Shown: positions 7,317 through 15,931, counted from the first letter of the stretch. The stretch: 64,000 bases of DNA from Chitinophagales bacterium (GCA_015654695.1 JAATGJ010000048.1:1-64000), one strand, 5' to 3'. Made by a program: numbers and translations. Notes: generated by a model not told the origin, from the letters alone.

Positions 7317-8048
7317 TCAAAACTTACTGCCAAGATATTGCGGCAGCATAGCCCGCCAGGTATTCCAGTCATGTGGCCATTCAGGGCCCCACTGATCCAG
7401 CTCATACCAGATGCCTTTATCATAAAGCACTTTGGCAAAATGGCCACTGGCGGCCGGATCCTCGTGAGCGCCGCCACCTGTAAGAATATGAATATGCCGG
7501 CTTTGCCTTATCTGCTCCAGGATAGTATGGTCAGTTAACTTGGGTATATAGTGCATGGGGCTATTGAAATAGACATTATCATCATAATGCCCCTTGGTAT
7601 ATTCCGTAAGATCATACACACCGCTCATAGCAATAACGCCATTGATGATATCGGGGCGTTTGAGAAACAGGTTCATACTATGCAGGGCGCCAAAGGAAGC
7701 GCCACAGGTAATGATGGGTGTGTCCCAGCTACTGCTGTTCCTGATAAAAGGCACCACTTCATGAAATACATAATTGTTCCAATGCTGATGGCGTACCGAT
7801 TTATGCCAGGGGTCCATATTATTATTCATCCAGCTTTCATTATTGATACTGTCTATAGAATAAACTTTCACTTTACCGCTATCAATGAGCGGGGCCAGGT
7901 GATCCATCAGTTGAAAGCGTTCATACTCCAGGTAGTCTGCAGCAGCGGTTGGCACCATTAACAAAGCAAAACCATAGTCACCATAAGTAGCGATAGGCAT
8001 TTCTTTGCCTAATGAAGGGCTATACCAGGATGTGAGATGTCGTTTCAT
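7317..8048 (-). CDS. Putative esterase (alpha/beta hydrolase, esterase D-like)
   Basis: A 243-residue soluble alpha/beta hydrolase of the putative-esterase type. The nucleophile elbow is CGASFGALHS (Ser in GASFG), and the catalytic His is probably in GPEWPHDWNTW near the C-terminus. The acid is less clear, perhaps in the GGGAHEDP segment. Substrates in this family include acyl esters of sugars and S-formylglutathione; none can be chosen here. The start at 8048 (MKRHLTSWYSP) is preferred over 8117, which would run into the upstream gene. It follows a secreted hypothetical gene at 35 bases and may be co-transcribed. Confidence 0.75.
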   Translation of the reverse strand: MKRHLTSWYSPSLGKEMPIATYGDYGFALLMVPTAAADYLEYERFQLMDHLAPLIDSGKVKVYSIDSINNESWMNNNMDPWHKSVRHQHWNNYVFHEVVPFIRNSSSWDTPIITCGASFGALHSMNLFLKRPDIINGVIAMSGVYDLTEYTKGHYDDNVYFNSPMHYIPKLTDHTILEQIRQSRHIHILTGGGAHEDPAASGHFAKVLYDKGIWYELDQWGPEWPHDWNTWRAMLPQYLGSKF

Positions 8049-8083
8049 GTTTGTTTTTTTGTTAGTTCTTATGTACGTATTTG

Positions 8084-8614
8084 TTATTGTACTTCCGGGA
8101 GGTAAATGATACGGCAATTTACTTTTGGTCTTTCCCCTTTAGGGACTATTACAACGATCTTATTGGTGACAGTTTGCCCGTTCCTTAATGCATATCCAAC
8201 CTGGGCATTGATCGTTTTATATTTATCCTTCGTTGTTTCATCAGGTACTCTGACACTGGAATACCAGGGCTTGGCGCTGAGAGTACCTTTTTTTGATGTT
8301 AACCTCTTGCCGTTGGCATTTGTACAATTGAATTCTGCAATCATTACATCGTCTTCAGAGGAAGTACTTCCGGTCCAGCCTGATTTAAATGGGATCAGCT
8401 TCAGGCAACCGCTGGTATTAGTGACTACCAGGTTTACTTCATACCGTTCATAGTCCTCGCCTTTTACCTCTTTTGAACTTTCATTGCTGATGTAATAGCT
8501 ATATTCCAATCCATTATACAAATACGGTTTTCCTTCCTCAAGATTTACGACCTGCTGTGCGCTGCCGCCAATATAAAAGAATAACAGCACCGGTATGAAT
8601 ACCGCTTTTCGCAT
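8084..8614 (-). CDS. Secreted hypothetical protein
   Basis: A 176-residue protein with a clear signal peptide (MRKAVFIPVLLFFYIGGSAQQ, cleavage expected after SAQ). The mature part is beta-rich, with two Cys (in TSGCLKL and EFNCTN) and a third near the end (VNCRI), and ends GERPKVNCRIIYLPEVQ. It resembles small DUF-type periplasmic beta-sandwich proteins of Bacteroidota, but I do not recognise a family. The gene lies just upstream of the esterase gene on the same strand. Confidence 0.6.
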   Translation of the reverse strand: MRKAVFIPVLLFFYIGGSAQQVVNLEEGKPYLYNGLEYSYYISNESSKEVKGEDYERYEVNLVVTNTSGCLKLIPFKSGWTGSTSSEDDVMIAEFNCTNANGKRLTSKKGTLSAKPWYSSVRVPDETTKDKYKTINAQVGYALRNGQTVTNKIVVIVPKGERPKVNCRIIYLPEVQ

Positions 8615-8938
8615 AACAATTTTTTACGAATATAGCCTAACCCTGAGTAGGATGGAAAAAATGCGAAAAGCAAATCCTTCATATTGGACCCCGCAACCGG
8701 CCGCTTATCCGCCTCTCATTAAACACCCCATTTGATTTTTGATAAAAAACAGGAAAAATACTTGGGAAATTACCTAAGTAAGACTACTTTAGATTTTCAG
8801 TATTTTTACTAAGTACAAATTCTCTCTGCTTTTCGGAAAAAAATTCGACGTTATTTAATTAATTAAATAACAATCAACTATTTAGGAGCTTTCTTTCCTT
8901 AAGCATTTAAAAATATACCTGTCAAAATAAAAGAAACC
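8615..8938. other. Divergent intergenic region with two palindromes
   Basis: This 324-base AT-rich gap lies between the divergent secreted-protein and response-regulator genes. It contains an imperfect palindrome at 8760-8779 (ACTTGGG-6 bases-CCTAAGT) and a perfect 22-bp AT-only-core palindrome at 8850-8871. No protein gene is visible. Both palindromes are candidate regulator sites for the gene at 8939. Confidence 0.6.
8850..8871. promoter_or_regulatory. Perfect 22-bp palindrome upstream of response regulator
   Basis: The half site GTTATTTAATT is followed directly by its exact reverse complement AATTAAATAAC, with no spacer. It lies 67 bases before the start of the receiver-domain gene. No T-run or GC stem makes it a terminator, so a dimeric regulator site is likelier, though AT-rich palindromes can arise by chance. 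Confidence 0.5.
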
Positions 8939-9361
8939 ATGCCAAAGTTTATAAAGATTATACTGGTTGATGATCACGAACTCATCCGGGAATCCTGGAA
9001 GCTATTACTTGATAGTGACTCCCGTTTCAGAGTTATTGGACAGTGCAAAAACGGAGCCGAAGCCATTGAGCAAGCCACAAAGCTGCAACCGGATATAATG
9101 CTGATGGATATCAATATGTCGCCGGTGAATGGGTTTGAAGCTACGGAAAAAATAACTGAAAACGAACCGTCCGTAAAGATCATCGGGGTTTCTGCAAATA
9201 ACAATCCCCGCTACGCGGCCAAATTGATCTCTCTCGGAGGAAAAGGTTTTGTCACCAAAACCTCCGCCTTTGATGAGTTGAAAATTGCTATTCAAAAAGT
9301 GTACGAGGGAGAAACTTATATATGCCGTGAGATCAGGGGAAAAAATCCGGATAAAGAATAA
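8939..9361 (+). CDS. Stand-alone response-regulator receiver domain
   Basis: A 140-residue protein with only a CheY-like receiver fold: acidic pocket VDDHE (Asp11, Asp12), phospho-acceptor Asp57 in MLMDINM, the Ser of GVSANN and the Lys of FVTKTSA. The VDDHELIRESW start is typical of NarL/LuxR-type regulators, but the sequence stops after about 20 extra residues with no helix-turn-helix. It is either a natural single-domain regulator or one that lost its DNA-binding part. No histidine kinase lies nearby. Palindromes precede it. Confidence 0.85.
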   Translation: MPKFIKIILVDDHELIRESWKLLLDSDSRFRVIGQCKNGAEAIEQATKLQPDIMLMDINMSPVNGFEATEKITENEPSVKIIGVSANNNPRYAAKLISLGGKGFVTKTSAFDELKIAIQKVYEGETYICREIRGKNPDKE

Positions 9362-9439
9362 ATATCAGCTATTGCCATCTCTTTCAATAAAAGTTTAGAA
9401 CAAGCCTCCTCCTCCTTTCGCCATCTACTCAAAAGCCGG

Positions 9440-9447
9440 TAAATTTG
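9440..9447 (+). promoter_or_regulatory. Bacteroidota -7 box (TAAATTTG) for valS
   Basis: TAAATTTG fits TAnnTTTG exactly and lies 62 bases before the valS start codon. This leaves a leader of roughly 55 bases. Confidence 0.55.
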
Positions 9448-9509
9448 CCGCCTTACTGTTCATTAGCAACCTTTATGTGGCTGCATCTTAAAACAGTAAC
9501 AGAACCCGC

Positions 9510-12170
9510 ATGGAATTGTCCAAAAATTTTGAACATAGCGTCGCAGAACGGAAATGGTATCAGCATTGGCTGGATAAACAATATTTCAACAGCAAGCCTG
9601 ATGACAGGGAGCCTTACACCATCGTGATACCTCCGCCAAATGTCACCGGTGTATTACACATGGGTCATTGCCTTAATAATACTATCCAGGATATATTGGT
9701 TCGCCGGGCAAGAATGATGGGCAAAAACGCCTGCTGGGTTCCGGGGACTGACCATGCTTCTATCGCTACCGAAGCAAAAGTGGTACAAATGCTCCGCGAA
9801 AGGGGAATTCAAAAAGCATCTCTCAGCCGTGATGAGTTTCTGCAATATGCATGGGAATGGAAAGAAAAATATGGCGGTATCATCCTGCAGCAATTAAAGA
9901 AATTAGGTTGCAGCCTTGACTGGAACCGCACCAGTTTTACGATGGACCCTGATTATTACCAGTCTGTCATTAATGTCTTTATTGACCTCTATAAAAAAGG
10001 ATATATCTACCGGGGCAAGCGAATGATCAACTGGGATGTAAAAGCAAAGACTGCACTGAGTGATGAAGAAGTGATAAGAAAAGAAACGCAGCAGAAGTTG
10101 TATCATCTGCGCTACAAATTAGACATACCCGGAGATGAGTATATTATCATTGCAACTGTAAGACCTGAGACGATCATGGGGGATACCGCTATTTGCGTTC
10201 ACCCGAATGACGAACGGTACAAACATCTTCATGGCAAATTCGCTTTTGTTCCATTGATCAATCGCCGTATCCCCATTATTACAGACGACTACGTAACTAT
10301 GGATTTTGGAACGGGCGCTTTGAAAGTAACACCGGCCCATGATATGAATGACTATCAGTTGGGACAAAAACACAACCTGGAAGTGGTTGATATTTTCAAT
10401 GAAGATGGTACGTTGAATGAAGAAGCACAAATATTTGTGGGTGAAGATCGCTTTGAAGCGAGAAAAAAGATCACCCGGGAGCTGGAAGCAAAAGGCCATT
10501 TGATAAAAACCGAAGATTATACCAGTGAAGTGGGCTACAGTGAAAGAACCGATGCAGTAGTGGAACCACGTTTAAGCTTGCAATGGTGGGTGGATATGAA
10601 AAAGATATCCGGACCTGCATTGAACGCAGTAATAGATGACGATATAAAATTCTATCCCGGCAAATTTAAAAATCTCTATCGCCACTGGATGGAAAATATC
10701 AAGGACTGGTGTATCAGCCGCCAGTTGTGGTGGGGACATAGGATACCCGCCTGGTATGCCCCGGATGGCGGTTATGTTGTTGCTGCGACAAAGGAAGAAG
10801 CCTATCAAAAATTTACCAGTGAATGGTCAATGGTCAATAGTCAATCTAAAGAGTCTTCTCATCATTCATCATTCACTATTGACGAAATAACACAGGATGA
10901 GGACTGTCTTGATACATGGTTCTCCAGTTGGCTATGGCCGTTTGAAGTATTTAAAGGCTATAGTGACCCAGGGAACAAGGATGCCGGATACTACTACCCA
11001 ACCAATACGTTGGTAACTGCGCCGGAGATCATTTTTTTCTGGGTAGCGAGGATGATCATGGCTGGTTATGAATTCAAAGGTGAAAAACCATTCAGTGAAG
11101 TTTACTTTACAGGCATCGTAAGAGACAAGACAGGCAGAAAAATGAGTAAACAATTAGGCAACTCACCTGACCTTTTAGAAATGATTGATAAAGACGGGGC
11201 TGATGCAGTTCGTTTTGGCATTATGATCTCCTCTCCCGCTGGCAATGACCTGATGTGGGACCAGGCGGGAAATGAGCAGGGGAAATTTTTTATAAATAAA
11301 ATGTGGAATGCATTAAAGCTGGTGAAGATGTGGGAAGGAAGGCAGGCAACCAGTAATGAGCAATCGGCAACTGGCAACTTTGCTGTGGAATGGTTTGATA
11401 GCCGTCTGAATGAAGTAAGGGCAGAGATCGAGGTTTTGTACAAAGATTTCAGGTTAAGTGAAATCCTGAAAACTATCTATTCGCTGGTATGGGATGATTT
11501 CTGCAGTTGGTACCTGGAATGGGTGAAGCCAGGTTTTGAGCAACCTATTGATAAAACTGTTTATGAAAAGACAGTTGGCTACTTTGAACAATTATTACAG
11601 ATACTGCACCCTTTCATGCCTTTTATTACAGAAGAAATTTATCACCAGTTAAAAGTACAAAAAGATGATATTACAGTAAAGCAATATCCTGCTTATACTG
11701 CTGCGAACAAAGTAATATTACAAAGCGGTTTATTGCTGAAAGAAACGATCACCGCTATCCGCGATGCAAGAAACAAGAACCTTTTAAAACCAAAGGAAAC
11801 AATAAAACTGCATATACTATCAGCAGCCCCGGAAAATTATACAGCGATTGAATCCATCCTGGCCAAACAGGTAAATGCTGAACAGACAGGCTATACCAAT
11901 GAGTCAGTGTCCAATACCATTTCTATTGTAGTGCAAAAAGATAAATTCTTTATCGAAACCACCACCGAACTCGATACCGCTTCGCAAAAAGAACAACTGG
12001 TCAAAGACCTCGAATACCAGAAAGGCTTTCTTATTTCTGTAGAAAAGAAACTAAGCAACGACCGTTTTGTACAAAACGCAAAACCCGAAATAGTAGATGC
12101 GGAAAAAAAGAAAAAAGCAGATGCGGAAGCGAAGATCAAAGCGATAGAAGAAAGTCTTGCTGGTTTATAA
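9510..12170 (+). CDS. valS: Valine--tRNA ligase
   Basis: ValS charges tRNA-Val and edits mis-charged Thr. The 886-residue protein has the HIGH-type motif HMGH (residues 50-53) in PPNVTGVLHMGH, the CP1 editing domain in the middle, WCISRQLWWGHRIPAWY, the block LDTWFSSWLWPF, and KMSKQ (about 542-546) in place of the commoner KMSKS. It ends with the usual C-terminal coiled coil (KKKKADAEAKIKAIEESL). Two stretches are unusual: about residues 437-458 just before LDTWFSS, and about 610-625, which are encoded by DNA built like intergenic repeats. Two tRNA-Val genes lie 4-5 kb upstream. A start slightly upstream at 9445 in another frame has no homology. Confidence 0.93.
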   Translation: MELSKNFEHSVAERKWYQHWLDKQYFNSKPDDREPYTIVIPPPNVTGVLHMGHCLNNTIQDILVRRARMMGKNACWVPGTDHASIATEAKVVQMLRERGIQKASLSRDEFLQYAWEWKEKYGGIILQQLKKLGCSLDWNRTSFTMDPDYYQSVINVFIDLYKKGYIYRGKRMINWDVKAKTALSDEEVIRKETQQKLYHLRYKLDIPGDEYIIIATVRPETIMGDTAICVHPNDERYKHLHGKFAFVPLINRRIPIITDDYVTMDFGTGALKVTPAHDMNDYQLGQKHNLEVVDIFNEDGTLNEEAQIFVGEDRFEARKKITRELEAKGHLIKTEDYTSEVGYSERTDAVVEPRLSLQWWVDMKKISGPALNAVIDDDIKFYPGKFKNLYRHWMENIKDWCISRQLWWGHRIPAWYAPDGGYVVAATKEEAYQKFTSEWSMVNSQSKESSHHSSFTIDEITQDEDCLDTWFSSWLWPFEVFKGYSDPGNKDAGYYYPTNTLVTAPEIIFFWVARMIMAGYEFKGEKPFSEVYFTGIVRDKTGRKMSKQLGNSPDLLEMIDKDGADAVRFGIMISSPAGNDLMWDQAGNEQGKFFINKMWNALKLVKMWEGRQATSNEQSATGNFAVEWFDSRLNEVRAEIEVLYKDFRLSEILKTIYSLVWDDFCSWYLEWVKPGFEQPIDKTVYEKTVGYFEQLLQILHPFMPFITEEIYHQLKVQKDDITVKQYPAYTAANKVILQSGLLLKETITAIRDARNKNLLKPKETIKLHILSAAPENYTAIESILAKQVNAEQTGYTNESVSNTISIVVQKDKFFIETTTELDTASQKEQLVKDLEYQKGFLISVEKKLSNDRFVQNAKPEIVDAEKKKKADAEAKIKAIEESLAGL
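10822..10885. repeat. Repeat-like, imperfect inverted sequence in frame inside valS
   Basis: Within valS the left arm GGTCAATGGTCAATAGTCAA is followed, after about 18 bases, by CATTCATCATTCACTATTGAC, which is roughly its reverse complement. Both arms are made of a short tandem unit (GGTCAAT / CATCATT). The stretch keeps the reading frame and encodes a Ser/His/Asn-rich peptide that sits just before the conserved DEDCLDTWFSS block. Confidence 0.65.
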
Positions 12171-12174
12171 AACT

Positions 12175-12251
12175 CTCGCAACGGCGCAAAGACGCAAAGA
12201 AATCAATACAGTAATGCAAACGTTGCACCTTAGCCTTAGCGCCGTTGCGAG
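12175..12251. repeat. Inverted repeat with 13-bp perfect arms between convergent genes
   Basis: CTCGCAACGGCGC (12175-12187) is the exact reverse complement of GCGCCGTTGCGAG (12239-12251). It fills the gap between the valS stop and the stop of the convergent gene at 12257. The inner part includes GCAAAGACGCAAAG. It may end transcription from both sides. Similar sequence occurs at 57,991-58,058 and, less clearly, near 63,505-63,540. Confidence 0.75.
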
Positions 12252-12256
12252 CCATA

Positions 12257-15076
12257 CTATCTTGGTATAATACTCACCGGCAATATAAATTCAAACACCG
12301 TTCCTTTTGATCGTGTAAATACATCATTATCCAGTAACCTGCTCACCCGAAACCCAAAAGTCAGCGGGTGTTGGTTCCACCATTTGGTATCTAAAAATAT
12401 TTCCCCGCCGGCACTGCGCTGATTAATAGTCCTTTTTTTATCAGGTGAATAGACTTTGGTAAAATCATAAAAGGCATTACCCCGTATCCGCTGCAGGTAA
12501 AAAATATTGGCAAACCCAAAATCAGGACACCATATCGGGAAATGATAGTTAGCTGATGCCCGCCACATTCTTGCAAAATACGCTTCATTATATCCACGTG
12601 AATAAGCGATCCGGTTGCCAAATAAAACATTCAGTGTATCTGTTTCCTGGAAAGCGCCTGATAATACAAGACTGTGTGAAGCAACAAATCCCGGCAGGTA
12701 AACAGATCCTGTAAGAAGTGGCTGCCAGCTTGTATACTTCGTTACCGCGTGACGGTAATTAAATGCCAGGTTGTAGCCTAACCGGGGGTATATATGCTGC
12801 ACAGCCCTCTGCACCTGCTGTCCCCATGAAATAAAATGCGAGAGATAACTGAAATTGATATTGGAAAACAAATTCTTATTAACCCCTTTATTAAAATCAT
12901 TCCGGTAAACATAACTGCTGCCAAAGCTTAACTGGTTAAATGATTTGCCGCTTATCCAGCTGAGCGGGATACTGAAACCAATTCTTGAATCAAGCTGGTC
13001 CCATTGCTTCAGCCTGTTACTTACCACACGTTGCCGGTCAAAAGTGTATTGCGTACCCATACTGAGATAAGGAAACAGTGCACCATACGTGAAATTAAAT
13101 CCGGCAGCATGTGTTTTTTCATCCTGGTTGTAGAGATAATATAATTCCGTTTCGGTGGTGTTCAAAATATTCTGGCCATATAAAGAAAAGCTGAATTCCG
13201 GGTCTTCATAGTAAGGCCGCCAGCTATGAAAATTGAAAGGTCTTGTTCCTTTCCTGTACTTACTTAGAGGGAAGTTTCGTTGTATATTAGTATTCAGTAA
13301 AACATCCTGTACTTCATCGCTATGACTTACCGGAAAAACCACGGCCAATTTATCCGCTGTTTCCCCGCTTACAGGTGTCCATTGAATATCTTTTTCATCC
13401 ATTTGCTGAAGCTGGTAACCTTCCGCTGTAAAAGCAGACCAGGTAATCTTTCCGCTACCGGCATTCACGAAATAATTTCCCAAGGGGCCATTGCTGATCT
13501 TAACTATTTTTTTATCACTTAACCGCAAAGCATACACATCATCGTTGCCACCATAAGAAGCTGTAAAATAAACCACTTCGCCATTTACGTTTGGATAACC
13601 GGCAACATTATAGGATGGTGGCGTCAACCGCTCAATAGAACCTGTTGCCAGGTCAGCAATAGCCAATGCAGACTTTCCATCCAGCAGTCTTACCACACAA
13701 ACCAATGAATCATCATCAATAAATTTTGGATCGGTAAACAAACTGATCTCTGAAGATTTAAACGCATTGATCACCTTGCGGGATTTTACATCCAGCACGA
13801 TTAATTCACTCTTGCCATTCGTTGCCACTTCAACAGTGGCTATCTTTTCACCGGAAGGAGAAATATCAGGAGCAAAGTATTTTGTTTTATGCCGGAGGGT
13901 TTGCTGGTGATTCGTTGCAATATCCAATATTTTTATCACACTATAATCCCGCCATCCCCATCTTGGATCAGTCTCATAAGCGGCATATACGATCTTTCCA
14001 TTACGGTAAGAGAACTGCTCGTCATTGGAAATATCTCTTACCCGCAACAAATGTTCACCCTGTTTATCCTTAATATAAAACGCCGGCCGCTTATCCAGGC
14101 TTGCTTTTAAATAAATCAATGAATCACCGGAAATGTTATACGGGAACAAATAACTTGTAACTACTTTTTCATTTACCGGAAATATACTTTTAACAGCGGG
14201 ATTTCGTAAGCCCTCTCCTTTGGAAGAGGCATGACTCAGATTTTTATAATAGTTAAATGCATCTTTATAAAAAGTTTTGTAATTAACCCCTGCATACTTC
14301 TTTACTGCATTCTGAAAAGGATAAAATAATCCTTTGAATGCAGCCGCATCTTTTGTTACCTTACTCCAGAAGTCAAGGCCATACTTTTCCCTGCCATAGT
14401 TGACTAACAGGTAACCGAGATAATAATGATTAGGCACATAATCTTTCAGCGACCCGTTCCGCAGTTTCATCCATGAGTATTTCTTATCCGCCTGCCACAG
14501 CGAAGGAAAAGCATTCAGGAAAAGCGGCAGTCTTCCCCTGCCCTGTTTGGATAAAATCGTTTCATTATACACCGCATCACCTTCATAGAACCAGTCAGGC
14601 ACAGAAGCATTGATAGCAAGGGCATAGCCTTCCTGGCCAAACAAAGTGTACATCGCTTTACTTAAACCTGTACGAAAATTATTGAACTGCTGCACATGCC
14701 TGTATTCATGTATTGCTAACTGGTCATTCCACGAAATAGTACCCTGGTCAAAATTGTTCATAGCGGGAGTTAAATAGAACTCACTGCGATAAGGGCCCAG
14801 ACCTACATAGCCATTGGCAATGGTAGTTTGGTTCTGCATCACGATATTGATCTTATATGATTTGTCTCCCAGTGATACAGGCCTTTGCGCCGCGAGGTAA
14901 TGTATCAATGAAGCCGCCCGCTGCGCCTGGCTGTCTAATCCCGCAGGGAAAATTATTCGTGCTGTATCCGTATTCAACTGGCTCCATTTTACAGACGGGG
15001 GGTTGCCACCAAAACGCTGACTAAAAACCAATGACGGAATAAACAAGAAGAAAGAAAAATTTAAGAAAAGTCGCAT
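12257..15076 (-). CDS. Secreted peptidase MA-like domain, beta-propeller and barrel-like C-terminus
   Basis: A 939-residue exported protein with signal peptide (cleavage near VFSQ, residue 20). Residues about 30-280 hold a zinc peptidase-like domain with HEYRH (123-127, an HExxH motif) and the glutamate-bearing WFYEGDA downstream, as in the peptidase MA superfamily. Residues about 290-600 carry TolB/PD40-type propeller repeats (ATVEVATNGKSELIVLD and similar). The last 300 residues have alternating strands and aromatic residues ending VFEFILPVSIIPR, suggesting an outer-membrane barrel. A likely role is surface proteolysis or envelope processing, which is inference. Between peptidase and propeller lies a repeat-derived stretch at 14,205-14,236. 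Confidence 0.7.
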   Translation of the reverse strand: MRLFLNFSFFLFIPSLVFSQRFGGNPPSVKWSQLNTDTARIIFPAGLDSQAQRAASLIHYLAAQRPVSLGDKSYKINIVMQNQTTIANGYVGLGPYRSEFYLTPAMNNFDQGTISWNDQLAIHEYRHVQQFNNFRTGLSKAMYTLFGQEGYALAINASVPDWFYEGDAVYNETILSKQGRGRLPLFLNAFPSLWQADKKYSWMKLRNGSLKDYVPNHYYLGYLLVNYGREKYGLDFWSKVTKDAAAFKGLFYPFQNAVKKYAGVNYKTFYKDAFNYYKNLSHASSKGEGLRNPAVKSIFPVNEKVVTSYLFPYNISGDSLIYLKASLDKRPAFYIKDKQGEHLLRVRDISNDEQFSYRNGKIVYAAYETDPRWGWRDYSVIKILDIATNHQQTLRHKTKYFAPDISPSGEKIATVEVATNGKSELIVLDVKSRKVINAFKSSEISLFTDPKFIDDDSLVCVVRLLDGKSALAIADLATGSIERLTPPSYNVAGYPNVNGEVVYFTASYGGNDDVYALRLSDKKIVKISNGPLGNYFVNAGSGKITWSAFTAEGYQLQQMDEKDIQWTPVSGETADKLAVVFPVSHSDEVQDVLLNTNIQRNFPLSKYRKGTRPFNFHSWRPYYEDPEFSFSLYGQNILNTTETELYYLYNQDEKTHAAGFNFTYGALFPYLSMGTQYTFDRQRVVSNRLKQWDQLDSRIGFSIPLSWISGKSFNQLSFGSSYVYRNDFNKGVNKNLFSNINFSYLSHFISWGQQVQRAVQHIYPRLGYNLAFNYRHAVTKYTSWQPLLTGSVYLPGFVASHSLVLSGAFQETDTLNVLFGNRIAYSRGYNEAYFARMWRASANYHFPIWCPDFGFANIFYLQRIRGNAFYDFTKVYSPDKKRTINQRSAGGEIFLDTKWWNQHPLTFGFRVSRLLDNDVFTRSKGTVFEFILPVSIIPR
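14205..14236. repeat. Small palindrome in frame inside the peptidase/propeller gene
   Basis: CCTCTCC-TTT-GGAAGAGG forms a near-perfect stem in the linker between two domains and encodes part of SSKGEGLRNP. Such CCTCTCC-TTT-GGAGAGG units are, from general knowledge, usual in Bacteroidota intergenic DNA; here one lies in an open frame. Confidence 0.55.
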
Positions 15077-15142
15077 CGCCGGATTTTTCAGTTAAGATAC
15101 AACATCCGTTCTTTCTTATTTATTTAATAATGGAGGAAAACT

Positions 15143-15150
15143 TAATTTTG
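15143..15150 (+). promoter_or_regulatory. Bacteroidota -7 box (TAATTTTG) for the GH16 gene
   Basis: TAATTTTG matches TAnnTTTG, but it ends only 4 bases before the first ATG of the GH16 gene. If used, the transcript would start at or next to the start codon. Confidence 0.5.
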
Positions 15151-15154
15151 ACCC

Positions 15155-15931
15155 ATGATGAAAAAATTATTCCCCTTTCTGTTTATCCTTTTATTATTGG
15201 GTTGCAAACAAAGCAAGCAATGGAACCTTGCCTGGAGCGATGAGTTTAATTACAAAGGGTTGCCCGATACCAGTAAATGGACTGCTGAAACCGGCAGTCA
15301 TGGCTGGGGTAATAATGAATGGCAATACTATACAGCAGGAAGACAGGAAAATGCAAGAGTGGAGAACGGGAATCTTATTATCGAAGCAAGAAAAGAAAAA
15401 TGGGATAGCAGTAACTATACTTCTGCACGTCTTATCAGTAAAGGCAAAGGCGACTGGCAATATGGAAAAATAGAAGTAAGCGCCAGGCTACCTAAAGGTA
15501 TCGGCACATGGCCTGCTATCTGGATGCTTGGTTCCACTACCCCGCTTAAATGGCCGGATGATGGAGAAATTGATATAATGGAACATGTGGGCTATAACCA
15601 GGGATTTATTCACGCATCTGTTCACTGCAAAAAATACTACCACGTCATTGGCACTCAAAAAACAGATACGATTGAAGTAAAAGATTGCTCAGAAAAGTTT
15701 CATATATATAGCGTGGAGTGGAATAAAGATTCTCTAAACATTGCGATGGATGGCAATGTATATTTCCGTTTTGGCAATGAACATACCGGTTATGATGCCT
15801 GGCCTTTTGACAATAAAATGCACCTGCTTCTTAACGTAGCGGTGGGTGGCAACTGGGGCGGGCAAAAAGGTGTGGATAGTACTATATGGCCGCAAAGAAT
15901 GGAAATAGATTATGTCCGGGTTTACCAGTAA
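15155..15931 (+). CDS. Glycoside hydrolase family 16 lipoprotein (beta-glucanase-like)
   Basis: A 258-residue lipoprotein: the signal peptide ends in LLLLGC (Cys17), so it should be anchored in the membrane. The catalytic GH16 motif is DGEIDIMEHVGY with Glu138 (nucleophile), Asp140 and Glu143 (acid/base). Other family marks are WSDEF near the start of the domain, GKIEVSARLPKG and TWPAIWMLG, and HLLLNVAVGGNWGG. GH16 enzymes cut beta-1,3- or mixed-linkage glucans and some galactans; the spacing of the motif fits laminarinase-type members. No SusC/SusD genes are next to it. The ATG at 15,155 is immediately followed by a second ATG. Confidence 0.9.
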   Translation: MMKKLFPFLFILLLLGCKQSKQWNLAWSDEFNYKGLPDTSKWTAETGSHGWGNNEWQYYTAGRQENARVENGNLIIEARKEKWDSSNYTSARLISKGKGDWQYGKIEVSARLPKGIGTWPAIWMLGSTTPLKWPDDGEIDIMEHVGYNQGFIHASVHCKKYYHVIGTQKTDTIEVKDCSEKFHIYSVEWNKDSLNIAMDGNVYFRFGNEHTGYDAWPFDNKMHLLLNVAVGGNWGGQKGVDSTIWPQRMEIDYVRVYQ

